NCBI RefSeq assembly: GCF_000720635.1
Contig: NZ_JOCF01000006.1
Coordinates: 92,304-156,303, forward strand
From: Streptomyces sp. NRRL WC-3742
GTDB taxonomy: Bacteria; Actinomycetota; Actinomycetes; Streptomycetales; Streptomycetaceae
Direction: 5' to 3'
DNA length: 64,000 bases
The translations under genes and the position numbers were made by a program. This document shows, piece after piece, positions 18,973 through 26,029 of the stretch (the stretch's first letter is position 1; each line of letters starts with the position of its first letter). The notes under the pieces are model-generated. The model was not told the DNA's origin, did not search any database, and saw nothing but the letters and a program-made list of their open reading frames with translations.

Positions 18973-19258
18973 CAGGGTCGCGCGGGCGGCGGCCGCGGGG
19001 TGGAGCGGGGTGAACGCGTGCGCTTCCGGAGGACGTAGGAGGGGCGGGAGCGTTCCGGCCGGGCGTTCCAGGCTGACGGGAAAGCGCAGGTCAGAGGGGG
19101 TGGAAGCGTTCCAGCGTCCCGTATCGGCCGGTAGGGCTGGCGGCCGTGGCGGGCGGCGGGCCAGAGTTCCGGTCGTCGGGGTCCGGCGGCTTCGCTCCAC
19201 CGCCCGGCGGCTTCCTCGTCTCCTTCGCCTCCTTCCTCTCACGCTCACGGGGTTCTCC

Positions 19259-20050
19259 ATGTCCTCTCGTCGTACCTTCGTCCTGCCCGCGGCCCTCGCA
19301 CTGGGCGCCGTCCTCGCCCTCACCGCCTGCGGTCCGGACAGCGGCGACGCCGGAGCCGCGCCGCAGGCGTCCGCCCCGGCCTCCGCCCCGGGTGCGCCGG
19401 CCCCGGGTGACTCCGCCGCCCCGGGCACCGCTGCGGGTGGCACCGCTTCGGGCGGCACTGCTGCGGGCGGCACCGCTCCGGGGGGCGCCACCAAAGCACC
19501 CGCGTCGGCTCCGACTCCGGCGCGACCGGCCAACCCGGGCGGTGGCACCGGGGGCGCCGGCGGCGGAGCCGGCGAGGACGACCCGTACGGCTACAGCCAC
19601 CTCTGCACCAACGAACAGCTGACGGTGAAGGTGAGCGCCCGGGCCGAGGCTCCGTCCCAGCGGGTCATCGAGGTCCACAACAAGGGCCCCAAGGCGTGCG
19701 GCCTCGACTACTACCCCGAGATCAGCATCGGCGACTCGCACGCCGCCTACCGCGACCAGGACATCCTGCCGATGGTGCCCAGCGGCCTCGGCGGCCCGCC
19801 CGCGTACGTGGTCGGCGCGGGCAAGGTCGCGTACGCGGTCGTCGACCTCAACCCGGGCGGCGCCTCCGGCGGCGCGGCCGGCAAGGTCGACGAGCTGAAC
19901 GTCCTGGCGCGCAGCGGCCTGCCCACCGCCTACCGGATCAACGCCCCGCTGACGCCCGGCACCAAGGTCTCCAAGCCCAAGCTCGGCCTCTACCGCTCCA
20001 CCGTCCCGGACGCGGCCGCCTCGGCGGCCACGGCGGACCACCAGTTGTGA
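19259..20050 (+). CDS. DUF4232 lipoprotein
   Basis: 263 aa. Signal sequence MSSRRTFVLPAALALGAVL ends in a lipobox LTAC, so the Cys at about residue 24 is lipidated and the protein is anchored on the outer face of the membrane. A long Ala/Pro/Gly/Thr linker (about 30-100) separates the anchor from a C-terminal DUF4232 domain (LCTNEQLTVKV, VIEVHNKGPKACGLDYYPEISI, with the usual Cys pair). DUF4232 proteins are surface lipoproteins of unknown role in actinomycetes. The linker DNA contains imperfect GGCACCGCTxCGGGC repeats. Its TGA overlaps a possible GTG of the next gene, so co-transcription with the membrane HTH protein is likely. Confidence 0.88.
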   Translation: MSSRRTFVLPAALALGAVLALTACGPDSGDAGAAPQASAPASAPGAPAPGDSAAPGTAAGGTASGGTAAGGTAPGGATKAPASAPTPARPANPGGGTGGAGGGAGEDDPYGYSHLCTNEQLTVKVSARAEAPSQRVIEVHNKGPKACGLDYYPEISIGDSHAAYRDQDILPMVPSGLGGPPAYVVGAGKVAYAVVDLNPGGASGGAAGKVDELNVLARSGLPTAYRINAPLTPGTKVSKPKLGLYRSTVPDAAASAATADHQL

Positions 20051-20169
20051 GCCGCGGTCAGGACCTCCTCGCGCCGGGCCCGGACGACAGCGTCTGGGCT
20101 CCGGCCGGTACGGTGAGCTGCGAGTTCGGTCAGGGGGCCGAGCCCGGCGGCGGTACGGGGAGGCAAGGC

Positions 20170-21471
20170 GTGGGCGTGGAGGCCGACGGGTTCGCGGCGA
20201 TGCTGAGCGAGCTGAAGGAACGGTCGGGGCGCAGCTACGGCGTGCTCGCGTCCAGGCTGCACGTCAGCACGTCGACGCTGCACCGGTACTGCAACGGCGC
20301 GGCCGTACCGGCGGAGTACGCGCCGGTGGAACGCTTCGCCCGGGTCTGCGGGGCGGAGCCCGCGGAGCTGGTCGAGCTGCACCGGCGGTGGATACTGGCC
20401 GACGCGGCGAGGCGGCGGGAGCCGGGCGGCGCGGGCGGCGGGCAGGGCGCGAAGGCGGCGGAGGCTTCCGTGGCCGAGTCGTCGGCTGCGGCTGTTGTTC
20501 CGGCCGCCGCTGCGACCGTTGCTCCGGCTGCTGTTCCGGCCGCTGATCCGGCCGCCGTTCCTGCGGTCGAGGAGCCCGGGCCGGTGAACGAGCCGGTCGC
20601 CGGGGCCGGGGGCCGCTCCCGGTGGTCGCGCTCGCGGGTGCTGGTGGGCGCGGCGGCCCTGGTGGTGCTGGCCGCCGCCGTACCGGCGTACCTGATGCAC
20701 AGCGACGGGCAGCGCTCGGCAGACGCTGCGGGTCAGGCGGGCACGACGACGCCTCCGACCGCCGCCGCTCCCGCTTCGGCTCCCGCCTCCGCACCTGCCG
20801 CCGTGGCCGCGCCCGCGTCGGCCTCGGCCGCTCCGCCGCCCCAGGCGCCGCCCGCCCCCTTCCACGTCAGCGTCCTGGCCACCGACTGGCAGAATCCCTG
20901 CGAGCAGTGGTTCCTCTCGCCCCGCCCGCCCGGCAAGGTGACCCCGCCGCCGACGATGTTCGCCGCCAACGACAGCTGGGCGGCCGCCCAGGAGGCCGTT
21001 CCGGCCGGTCACCTGCACCTCCAGCTGACGGCGCTGGGGGACAGCAGCCAGGTGGTGGTGCTGAACACGATCTCGATCGAGGTGGTCAGCACCCAGCCGG
21101 CGTTCAAGGGGTACGCGTACACCCCGGGCTCGGGCTGCGGCGGCGGGCTGGAGCCCTCCTCCTTCGACGTGGACCTGGACTCCTCCCCGCCCCGGATCGT
21201 GGCGGTTCCCGAGACGGGTAAGAAGACCGCCCTCAACTTCCCGTTCAAGGTGTCGAATACCGATCCGCAGGTGATCAACATCGACGCGACCACCAAGAGC
21301 CAGGACGTCTCCTGGAACATCGTGCTGACGTACACCGCGGAGAACGGCCTTCAGGGCCGGATGACGGTGAACGACCACGACAAGGCGTTCCGCACGGTCG
21401 GGATGAAGGGCGCGCCGGCGTACTTCCTCAACGAGCGGACCTGGACCAAGACCTCGAACGACGTGCCCTGA
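20170..21471 (+). CDS. Membrane-anchored HTH protein with extracytoplasmic domain
   Basis: About 433 aa. N-terminal XRE-like HTH (SYGVLASRLHVSTSTLHRYCNG), Ala/Pro linker, one transmembrane helix (VLVGAAALVVLAAAVPAYLM, about 155-178), another low-complexity linker, then a ~180-residue external domain (PFHVSVLATDWQNPCEQWFLS to the C-terminus) with a likely Cys-Cys pair. The layout resembles one-component membrane regulators: outside sensing, cytoplasmic DNA binding. GTG 20170 has GGGGAGG 6 bases upstream; an in-frame GTG at 20047 overlaps the lipoprotein stop (GTGA) and would add 41 poorly conserved-looking residues. The preceding lipoprotein is a plausible signalling partner. Confidence 0.8.
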   Translation: MGVEADGFAAMLSELKERSGRSYGVLASRLHVSTSTLHRYCNGAAVPAEYAPVERFARVCGAEPAELVELHRRWILADAARRREPGGAGGGQGAKAAEASVAESSAAAVVPAAAATVAPAAVPAADPAAVPAVEEPGPVNEPVAGAGGRSRWSRSRVLVGAAALVVLAAAVPAYLMHSDGQRSADAAGQAGTTTPPTAAAPASAPASAPAAVAAPASASAAPPPQAPPAPFHVSVLATDWQNPCEQWFLSPRPPGKVTPPPTMFAANDSWAAAQEAVPAGHLHLQLTALGDSSQVVVLNTISIEVVSTQPAFKGYAYTPGSGCGGGLEPSSFDVDLDSSPPRIVAVPETGKKTALNFPFKVSNTDPQVINIDATTKSQDVSWNIVLTYTAENGLQGRMTVNDHDKAFRTVGMKGAPAYFLNERTWTKTSNDVP

Positions 21472-21483
21472 TCCGGGCCCGTC

Positions 21484-21518
21484 GCACTACTTCCGTAGTG
21501 GCACTACGGAAGTAGTGC
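21484..21518. repeat. Composite palindrome, copy 1 (also a terminator)
   Basis: A 17-bp perfect inverted repeat (GCACTACTTCCGTAGTG and complement, one-base spacer). Each arm is itself a small hairpin, CACTAC-TTCC-GTAGTG and CACTAC-GGAA-GTAGTG. It starts 12 bases after the stop of the membrane HTH gene and can act as its terminator. A second family member lies at 23311. Confidence 0.85.
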
Positions 21519-21678
21519 GGTGCCCCCGGGGGCAGGGCCTCGGTTCTTCTTCGGCTGTCGCGGTAAATGGGCGAGAATTTCCGCAGTAAATCGGGTCCGC
21601 GGACATTTCCCGGAAAGTTCTCGGAATTTCTCGGCGAATTGAGGAACCGTCACCGCGCCATTCGGCGTTCGGGCAGAC

Positions 21679-22200
21679 ATGAGCCAAGAACGGATATCCC
21701 TGCGCCCGGTCGCCGAGTCCGACCTCCCGCAGTTCCTCGACCTCCTCAACAACCCCGACGCCATGGGCGAGCATCTGTGGTTCGGCTGGCGTCAGCCCGA
21801 CCGCATCCGCCGCGTCTGGGCCGAGAACGGCCTGCTCACCGACGAGCAGTGGACCCTCGCGGTCACCGTGGACGGGGAGTTCTGCGGCTATGCCGCCGCC
21901 ATGCGGGAGCGCGCGGCGCCGACGTCCTGGCACTGGAGCCTGGGGGCCCAACTCCTCCCCGAGGCGCGTGGTCGGGGTATCGGCACCCGGGCCCACCGGC
22001 TTTTCGTCGACTATCTGTTCGCCCATTCGCCGGTGATGCGCCTGGAGGCGGAGACCGAGGCCGGGAACCGGGCCGAGCAGCGGACCCTGGAGAAGGTCGG
22101 ATTCGTCCGTGAGGGAGTGAAGCGGGCGCACACCTTCCGGGATGGCGAATGGCGGGACGTGGTGCTCTACAGCCTGCTGCGCACCGACCCCCGCCCGTAG
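21679..22200 (+). CDS. GNAT N-acetyltransferase, RimJ/RimL-like
   Basis: 173 aa. A ribosomal-protein/small-molecule type GNAT: ISLRPVAESDLPQFLDLLNN at the N-terminus, the acetyl-CoA pyrophosphate loop LLPEARGRGIGTRAHRLFVDYLF, then AETEAGNRAEQRTLEKVGFVREGVKR, the usual RimJ ending. It transfers acetyl from acetyl-CoA to an amine; substrate unknown. The 207-base upstream gap is relatively AT-rich and contains the composite palindrome; no strong ribosome site is visible, so leaderless or weak initiation is possible. It precedes the padR operon on the same strand. Confidence 0.88.
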   Translation: MSQERISLRPVAESDLPQFLDLLNNPDAMGEHLWFGWRQPDRIRRVWAENGLLTDEQWTLAVTVDGEFCGYAAAMRERAAPTSWHWSLGAQLLPEARGRGIGTRAHRLFVDYLFAHSPVMRLEAETEAGNRAEQRTLEKVGFVREGVKRAHTFRDGEWRDVVLYSLLRTDPRP

Positions 22201-22307
22201 GCCCTCCCCTTCGGAGCCGGAGCCGGAGCCGGAGCCGGAGGCGGTGGCGGTGGGGCCGGACGGGTGATGCCCGGCCCTGCCGCTTCCGGGAACCATGTTT
22301 CGCATGC

Positions 22308-22313
22308 TAGCTT
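22308..22313 (+). promoter_or_regulatory. -10 element for a leaderless padR transcript
   Basis: TAGCTT fits the streptomycete TANNNT -10 and ends 7 bases before the ATG at 22321, so the transcript would begin at or next to the start codon. It lies inside the dyad-rich stretch CATGCTAGCTTGCATTGCATG, a likely autoregulatory operator. Confidence 0.5.
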
Positions 22314-22320
22314 GCATTGC

Positions 22321-22701
22321 ATGGTACCTGGCATCGCACACAACGAGCGCGCAGCGGACCCGGCCGACGGGCCCGTGGCGACCCAGCTGCGCAAGGGCGT
22401 GCTCGAGTACTGCGTCCTGGCGCTGCTGCGGGACGGGCCGTGCTACGGCGTCGAGCTGCTGCAGGCGCTGGAGCGGTTCCCGATGCTGGCGACCAGTCAG
22501 GGGACGATCTACCCCCTGCTGTCCCGGCTGCGCCGCAGCGGGCTCGCCGACACGTTCCTACGCGACTCGCCGAGCGGTCCCTCCCGTCGCTACTACACCC
22601 TCACCGATGCCGGCCGCAGCGCTCTGGAGGAGTTCGCCGCGCTGTGGCCGGCCTTCCGCGAAACCGTCGACCACGTCCTCTCCCCGGGAGACACCCCGTG
22701 A
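22321..22701 (+). CDS. PadR-family transcriptional regulator
   Basis: 126 aa. Winged-helix PadR domain: LRKGVLEYCVLALLRDGPCYGVELLQALE, then TSQGTIYPLLSRLRRSGLADTF (recognition helix) and SRRYYTLTDAGRSALEEF (wing). It should repress its own operon and perhaps the neighbouring genes. The start at 22321 is supported by a -10 element placed for leaderless transcription rather than by a ribosome site; an in-frame ATG at 22264 lacks support. Its TGA overlaps the GTG of the next gene, giving tight coupling to a HAAS-like membrane protein, a common PadR partnership. Confidence 0.88.
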   Translation: MVPGIAHNERAADPADGPVATQLRKGVLEYCVLALLRDGPCYGVELLQALERFPMLATSQGTIYPLLSRLRRSGLADTFLRDSPSGPSRRYYTLTDAGRSALEEFAALWPAFRETVDHVLSPGDTP

Positions 22702-23303
22702 ACAACCCCACCGAGCACCCCCTGGTCCGCGCCCACCTCGACGCCGTCGACCGGTACACCGCCCCGCTGCCCGCCGAACGCCGCCGTGAACTCCTCGCGG
22801 ACCTGCGCGAGCACGTCGAGATCGCCCTCGCCGAGTGCGACCCCGCCGACGAGAACGCCGTCCGGCAGGTCCTCGACCGGCTCGGCAGCCCCCGGCGGAT
22901 CGCCGACGCCGCGCTGGCCGAGGAGGGCGGCACCCGGCCCGAACCGGAGACCGGCCGCCGCACCAACCTCACCCTGCTCCTCGCGGTGCTGCCGATGCCG
23001 CTGCTCCTCGTCCCCGCGATCGGGCCGGTCCTCGCGCTGATCACCGCCGTCGTCGCCGCGATCCGGGTCGCGAAGTCCGTGCAGTGGACGCGCCGGGAGA
23101 AGAGGCAGGCGGCCCTGCTCCTGCTCAGTCCGATCCTCCTCACCCCGGTGGCTGCCGCCGTCGTCGCCGTCGCGTCGACCTCGGGCCTGAGCCCGGCCGG
23201 CGTCCTCACCGCCTGCGCCATCGGCTTCTGCCCCACCCTCGTCGCGGCCCTGCGCCTCTCCCGCTCCGCAGCCCGCCTGCGCACCGCCACCCTGGCCGGC
23301 TGA
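22698..23303 (+). CDS. HAAS-like membrane protein partnered with PadR
   Basis: 201 aa. The cytoplasmic N-terminal ~80 residues (HPLVRAHLDAVDRYTAPLPAERRRELLADLREHVEIALAE, VRQVLDRLGSPRRIADAAL) match the HAAS/DUF1700 helical domain found beside PadR regulators; three or four hydrophobic helices follow (LTLLLAVLPMPLLLVPAIG, VLALITAVVAAIRV, ALLLLSPILLTPVAAAVVAV, AGVLTACAIGFCPTLVAAL). It probably senses a membrane or export condition and modulates the PadR protein. GTG start overlaps the padR stop (GTGA). The operon ends at the second composite palindrome 7 bases after the stop. Confidence 0.85.
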   Translation: MNNPTEHPLVRAHLDAVDRYTAPLPAERRRELLADLREHVEIALAECDPADENAVRQVLDRLGSPRRIADAALAEEGGTRPEPETGRRTNLTLLLAVLPMPLLLVPAIGPVLALITAVVAAIRVAKSVQWTRREKRQAALLLLSPILLTPVAAAVVAVASTSGLSPAGVLTACAIGFCPTLVAALRLSRSAARLRTATLAG

Positions 23304-23310
23304 GGCAGAG

Positions 23311-23358
23311 CACTACTTGCGTAGTGCCACTACGCAAGTAGTGGCACTACGTCCGTGG
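23311..23358. repeat. Composite palindrome, copy 2, with a degenerate third unit
   Basis: CACTACTTGCGTAGTG (23311-23326), one base, its complement (23328-23343), then a degraded third unit CACTAC-GTCC-GTGGGT from 23345. Same design as the copy at 21484 but with paired changes in the loop bases (TTCC/GGAA there, TTGC/GCAA here). Begins 7 bases after the HAAS gene stop and probably terminates that operon. Confidence 0.85.
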
Positions 23359-23576
23359 GTCGGGTCGGCACATGCCGGCCTCGCCGAGTCCCGGCGGCGC
23401 CGCAGCCGATCGAGTACGCGGCGCTGCGGGTCGAGGCGGTGCCCCAGCTCGGCACGGGTGACGGGCGGTGGTTCCATCGGCTGACCGCCCACCACCACGC
23501 CGTCGACCCGCCCGTCTTCGACGGGCCCTCGGCACGGCAGATCTGGTCCGGGATCCTTGAGAACCGGTACCGGTGA
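23355..23576 (+). pseudogene. Possible 3' gene remnant
   Basis: A 73-codon open frame beginning inside the palindrome's third unit. The last ~55 residues (IEYAALRVEAVPQLGTGDG, HHHAVDPPVFDGPSARQIW, NRYR) have protein-like composition and G/C third positions, but the first ~18 are Arg/Pro-rich with no ribosome site. It looks like the C-terminal end of a lost gene, or a small gene with an unrecognised start. It ends 10 bases before the next gene's ATG. Family not recognised. Confidence 0.3.
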
Positions 23577-23586
23577 GAGGAGCGGC

Positions 23587-24171
23587 ATGACCAGCGACAT
23601 CGCCAGTGACGACCCGCGGTTCGCCGCGTACGATCCCGACCCCGTCGAACGGCAGGCGCCGGTGGCGGCCATGGTGGCGGAGACGGTCGAGGCGGACGTG
23701 CCAGTCCTGGCCGCGTTGCAGGCCCGGGCGCGCGGCGGGTCGGCGGGGGAGTGGGCGCAGCGAATCCGTCGGGGGCTCGGCGGTGAGCGAAGCCTGGTGG
23801 TCACCGCGAGGGTGGCGGACGAACTCGCCGGGTACGCGAACGTGGCCTTCCTGTCCGCAGATGAGCCCTCCGGCTACTACCTCACCGGCGTCACCGTCGA
23901 TCCCGCCTGGCGGCGTCGCGGCCTGGGGAGGCTGCTGACCGAGTGGCGGATGGAGTGGGTGTGGGGGAGGCATGAGCCGGTGTGGTGCTTCGTCTCCGCC
24001 GAGAACCGCGCCTCGCTGGACCTGCACCGGGAGTTGGGGTTCGAGCGGGTGGCGTCCGGCCCGTCGTTCCAGGGCGTCACGTTCGCCTGCGGCGAGGGGT
24101 GGCTCCTGCGGGCGGACCCTCCAAGTCAGGGTCGACGGCGGAAGTCGAGCATGGAGAAGACCTTGTCGTAG
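23587..24171 (+). CDS. GNAT N-acetyltransferase
   Basis: 194 aa. GNAT core: LVVTARVADELAGYANVAFLSADEPSGYYLTGVTVDPAWRRRGLGRLLTEWRMEW, with RRRGLGR as the acetyl-CoA loop, then NRASLDLHRELGFERVASGPSFQGVTF. The ~60 N-terminal residues include an ARARGGSAGEWAQRI segment as in aminoglycoside-type GNATs; substrate unknown. GAGAGGAGCGGC precedes the ATG. Its last 46 bases overlap tail-to-tail the convergent GNAT gene at 24126, and the final residues (SQGRRRKSSMEKTLS) are read from the antisense of that gene, suggesting an original stop was lost or the two genes slid together. Confidence 0.85.
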   Translation: MTSDIASDDPRFAAYDPDPVERQAPVAAMVAETVEADVPVLAALQARARGGSAGEWAQRIRRGLGGERSLVVTARVADELAGYANVAFLSADEPSGYYLTGVTVDPAWRRRGLGRLLTEWRMEWVWGRHEPVWCFVSAENRASLDLHRELGFERVASGPSFQGVTFACGEGWLLRADPPSQGRRRKSSMEKTLS

Positions 24172-24692
24172 CGGCGTTCGCCGACCGCGACGAAGTCGGG
24201 CAGGCGGCCGTACTCGGTGAAGCCCAACGACCGGTAGAGGTGCAGGGCGTTGGCGTTGTCGCCACGGGCGTCCAGGGTGAGGACCTCGATTCCCGCCGCT
24301 CGGGCGTCCTCGATCAGGGCGGCGGTCAACGCCCGCCCAACGCCCCGGCCGTGGACGGCGGCATCGACCGCGAGCTTCTCCAGGTCCGCGTTCGGCCGAT
24401 GGGTCGGCCGGGCGTAGCGGAGCCAGTACCCGAGCCCGACGAGCCGACGGTCCAGGTACGCCAGACGCAGGGAGCCGTCCCCGGCCCGTACGGCGGCGAG
24501 GACGTGGTCGAGCAGGTCCCCCACCTCGCCCGGGGAGGGCGGTTCGACCCAGCCGAGCGCGGCGCCCCCGCGTACCAGGTCGGCGAGGATCCGGTGCGCG
24601 GATTCGGCGAGCCGGCCCGCCAGTTCAGGATCGGACGCCACCTGCGCGGCGTCGAGGACGACGGGTGTGGTCGTCGTCGGGTCGCTGGTCAT
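24126..24692 (-). CDS. GNAT N-acetyltransferase
   Basis: 188 aa. GNAT features: GSLRLAYLDRRLVGLGYWLRYARPTHRPNADLEKLAVDAAVHGRGVGRALTAALIEDARAAG, with HGRGVGR the acetyl-CoA loop, then LTLDARGDNANALHLYRSLGFTEYGRLPDF, the classic last helix-strand. Probably acetylates a small molecule or protein amine; some members confer antibiotic tolerance. ATG 24692 is preferred over 24713 since homologous GNATs begin close to this point; no strong ribosome site marks either. The 3' end overlaps the convergent GNAT gene by 46 bases. Confidence 0.85.
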   Translation of the reverse strand: MTSDPTTTTPVVLDAAQVASDPELAGRLAESAHRILADLVRGGAALGWVEPPSPGEVGDLLDHVLAAVRAGDGSLRLAYLDRRLVGLGYWLRYARPTHRPNADLEKLAVDAAVHGRGVGRALTAALIEDARAAGIEVLTLDARGDNANALHLYRSLGFTEYGRLPDFVAVGERRYDKVFSMLDFRRRP

Positions 24693-24775
24693 GATCGGCA
24701 GCATAGCCAGCAACCGAGTCGCTGCTGCGCACGAGCATGTTGGCCGCTGACCGACGTCCCCGGGACCACATGTGG

Positions 24776-24985
24776 TCAGGAGGGAAGATCGCCCGAGCGG
24801 ACGGCCGCGACGAAGGCTCCCCAGGCGGAAGCCGAGAAAACGAGGGCCGGGCCCTGGGGGTCCTTGGAATCACGTACGGGGACGAGACCGGGGAATCCGG
24901 GGGCTACCTCGATGCAGGCGCCGCCGTTCCCGCCGCTGTAGCTGCTCTTGCGCCATGTGGTCGCGTCGAGCTCGTTCCTCATCAT
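24776..24985 (-). CDS. DUF397 protein
   Basis: 69 aa. DUF397 signature: TTWRKSSYSGGNGGACIEVAP, VPVRDSKDPQGPALVFSASAWGAFVAAVRSG. DUF397 proteins are small partners, probably antagonists, of the adjacent XRE/DUF5753 regulators that control differentiation and antibiotic production in streptomycetes. GGAGGAGTTCAGGA precedes the ATG ATG pair. Unusually, its first 116 bases lie inside the extended 3' end of the upstream XRE gene in another frame; normally the overlap is only a few bases. Confidence 0.9.
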   Translation of the reverse strand: MMRNELDATTWRKSSYSGGNGGACIEVAPGFPGLVPVRDSKDPQGPALVFSASAWGAFVAAVRSGDLPS

Positions 24986-25817
24986 TCCTGAACTCCTCCA
25001 GCGCGTCGGCCATCCGGGTGAGCGACTCGGTCACCGACAGGGCCTCCCCGGTGAGCAGATCATAGCTGCGCCGATGCCTCGCCACTGTTTCCGGAGAGTC
25101 GCTCGCATGCCCTCGGTCGAGACTCTCCGAGTAGGTGTAGGTTCGACCATCAGGCATGTCCAGCAACATCATTGAGACGGTGAGGCTTGCCCCTCGAGGC
25201 GCGAACGGCGTGATCCTGATGCCGATGTTCGGGCGCTTGGCCATCGCCAGGAGATGCTCCATCTGGCGCCGCATCACACCTGGACCGCCGTAGACGGTCC
25301 GGATGGCACTCTCGTCCAGAATTGCGAGCAGGAGCGGCCCGTCTGGATCGAGAAATCGCTCCTGCCGCGCCAGTCGGGCCATCGTCCGCTGCCTGATCAG
25401 GTCGCGGTTCCCAGCTGCATCGCTCGAAGCGAACACCGCCTCCGCGTACTCACGGCACTGCAGCAATCCGTCCACCACGGCGATGTGGAAGGTCCTTACG
25501 GCCACCGCCTCGGACTCCCTGTCGACGTGACTCTGGAACCAATCCGGATGCTCGATATCCGCGTGCCAGTCCACCCGTTCCCAGAGGCGGACCAGCAAGC
25601 CCCCCATGTCCAGCTCTTCGTCGGCGAGCTCCACCATCCTTCGGTCCATCGCGCGCTTTCCGCTCTCGTAGCGGGTGATCTGTGTTCGGTGGCAGTGCAG
25701 GACCGTGCCCAACTCGTCCTGCTTGAGACCGGCCCGCTCGCGTGCGAAGCGGAGCGCCTCTCCGAACATCGCAGCCGGGCTCCTCGTCGTCCCGTTCTCA
25801 AGTCGCCGATGTGACAT
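24870..25817 (-). CDS. XRE-family regulator with DUF5753 domain, extended C-terminus
   Basis: 315 aa. HTH_31-type XRE domain near the N-terminus (FGEALRFARERAGLKQDELGTVLHCHRTQITRYESGKRAM), followed by the DUF5753 sensor-like domain (WFQSHVDRESEAVAVRTFHIAVVDGLLQCREYAEAVF, GGPGVMRRQMEHLLAMAKRPNIGIRITPF). Family members usually end near EEFRND; here the frame runs on for ~37 Arg/Glu-rich residues (RARRDHMAQEQLQRRERRR) that are the shifted frame of the DUF397 gene. This suggests a small indel removed the stop. AGGGGAACTGAG precedes the ATG. It forms the usual two-gene unit with the DUF397 gene. Confidence 0.9.
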   Translation of the reverse strand: MSHRRLENGTTRSPAAMFGEALRFARERAGLKQDELGTVLHCHRTQITRYESGKRAMDRRMVELADEELDMGGLLVRLWERVDWHADIEHPDWFQSHVDRESEAVAVRTFHIAVVDGLLQCREYAEAVFASSDAAGNRDLIRQRTMARLARQERFLDPDGPLLLAILDESAIRTVYGGPGVMRRQMEHLLAMAKRPNIGIRITPFAPRGASLTVSMMLLDMPDGRTYTYSESLDRGHASDSPETVARHRRSYDLLTGEALSVTESLTRMADALEEFRNDEERARRDHMAQEQLQRRERRRLHRGSPRIPRSRPRT

Positions 25818-26029
25818 CTCAGTTCCCCTCAGGCGATTTGGTCGCTACCGTACCTCCGCATTCCGCGTGCTGGTTCCGCAAAGCGATCTATCGCGCGCAC
25901 AGCGTTACGGCGCGCTCCCTGCGTGCGCCCTTTTCCGCCCCTTGTCCCTCTTCCCCGGCTCCTCCAGCACCCCGTCGAACAGCAACTCAGGGCTGGCCCG
26001 AGGGGCCATCTTTCACCGATCATTCCGCC

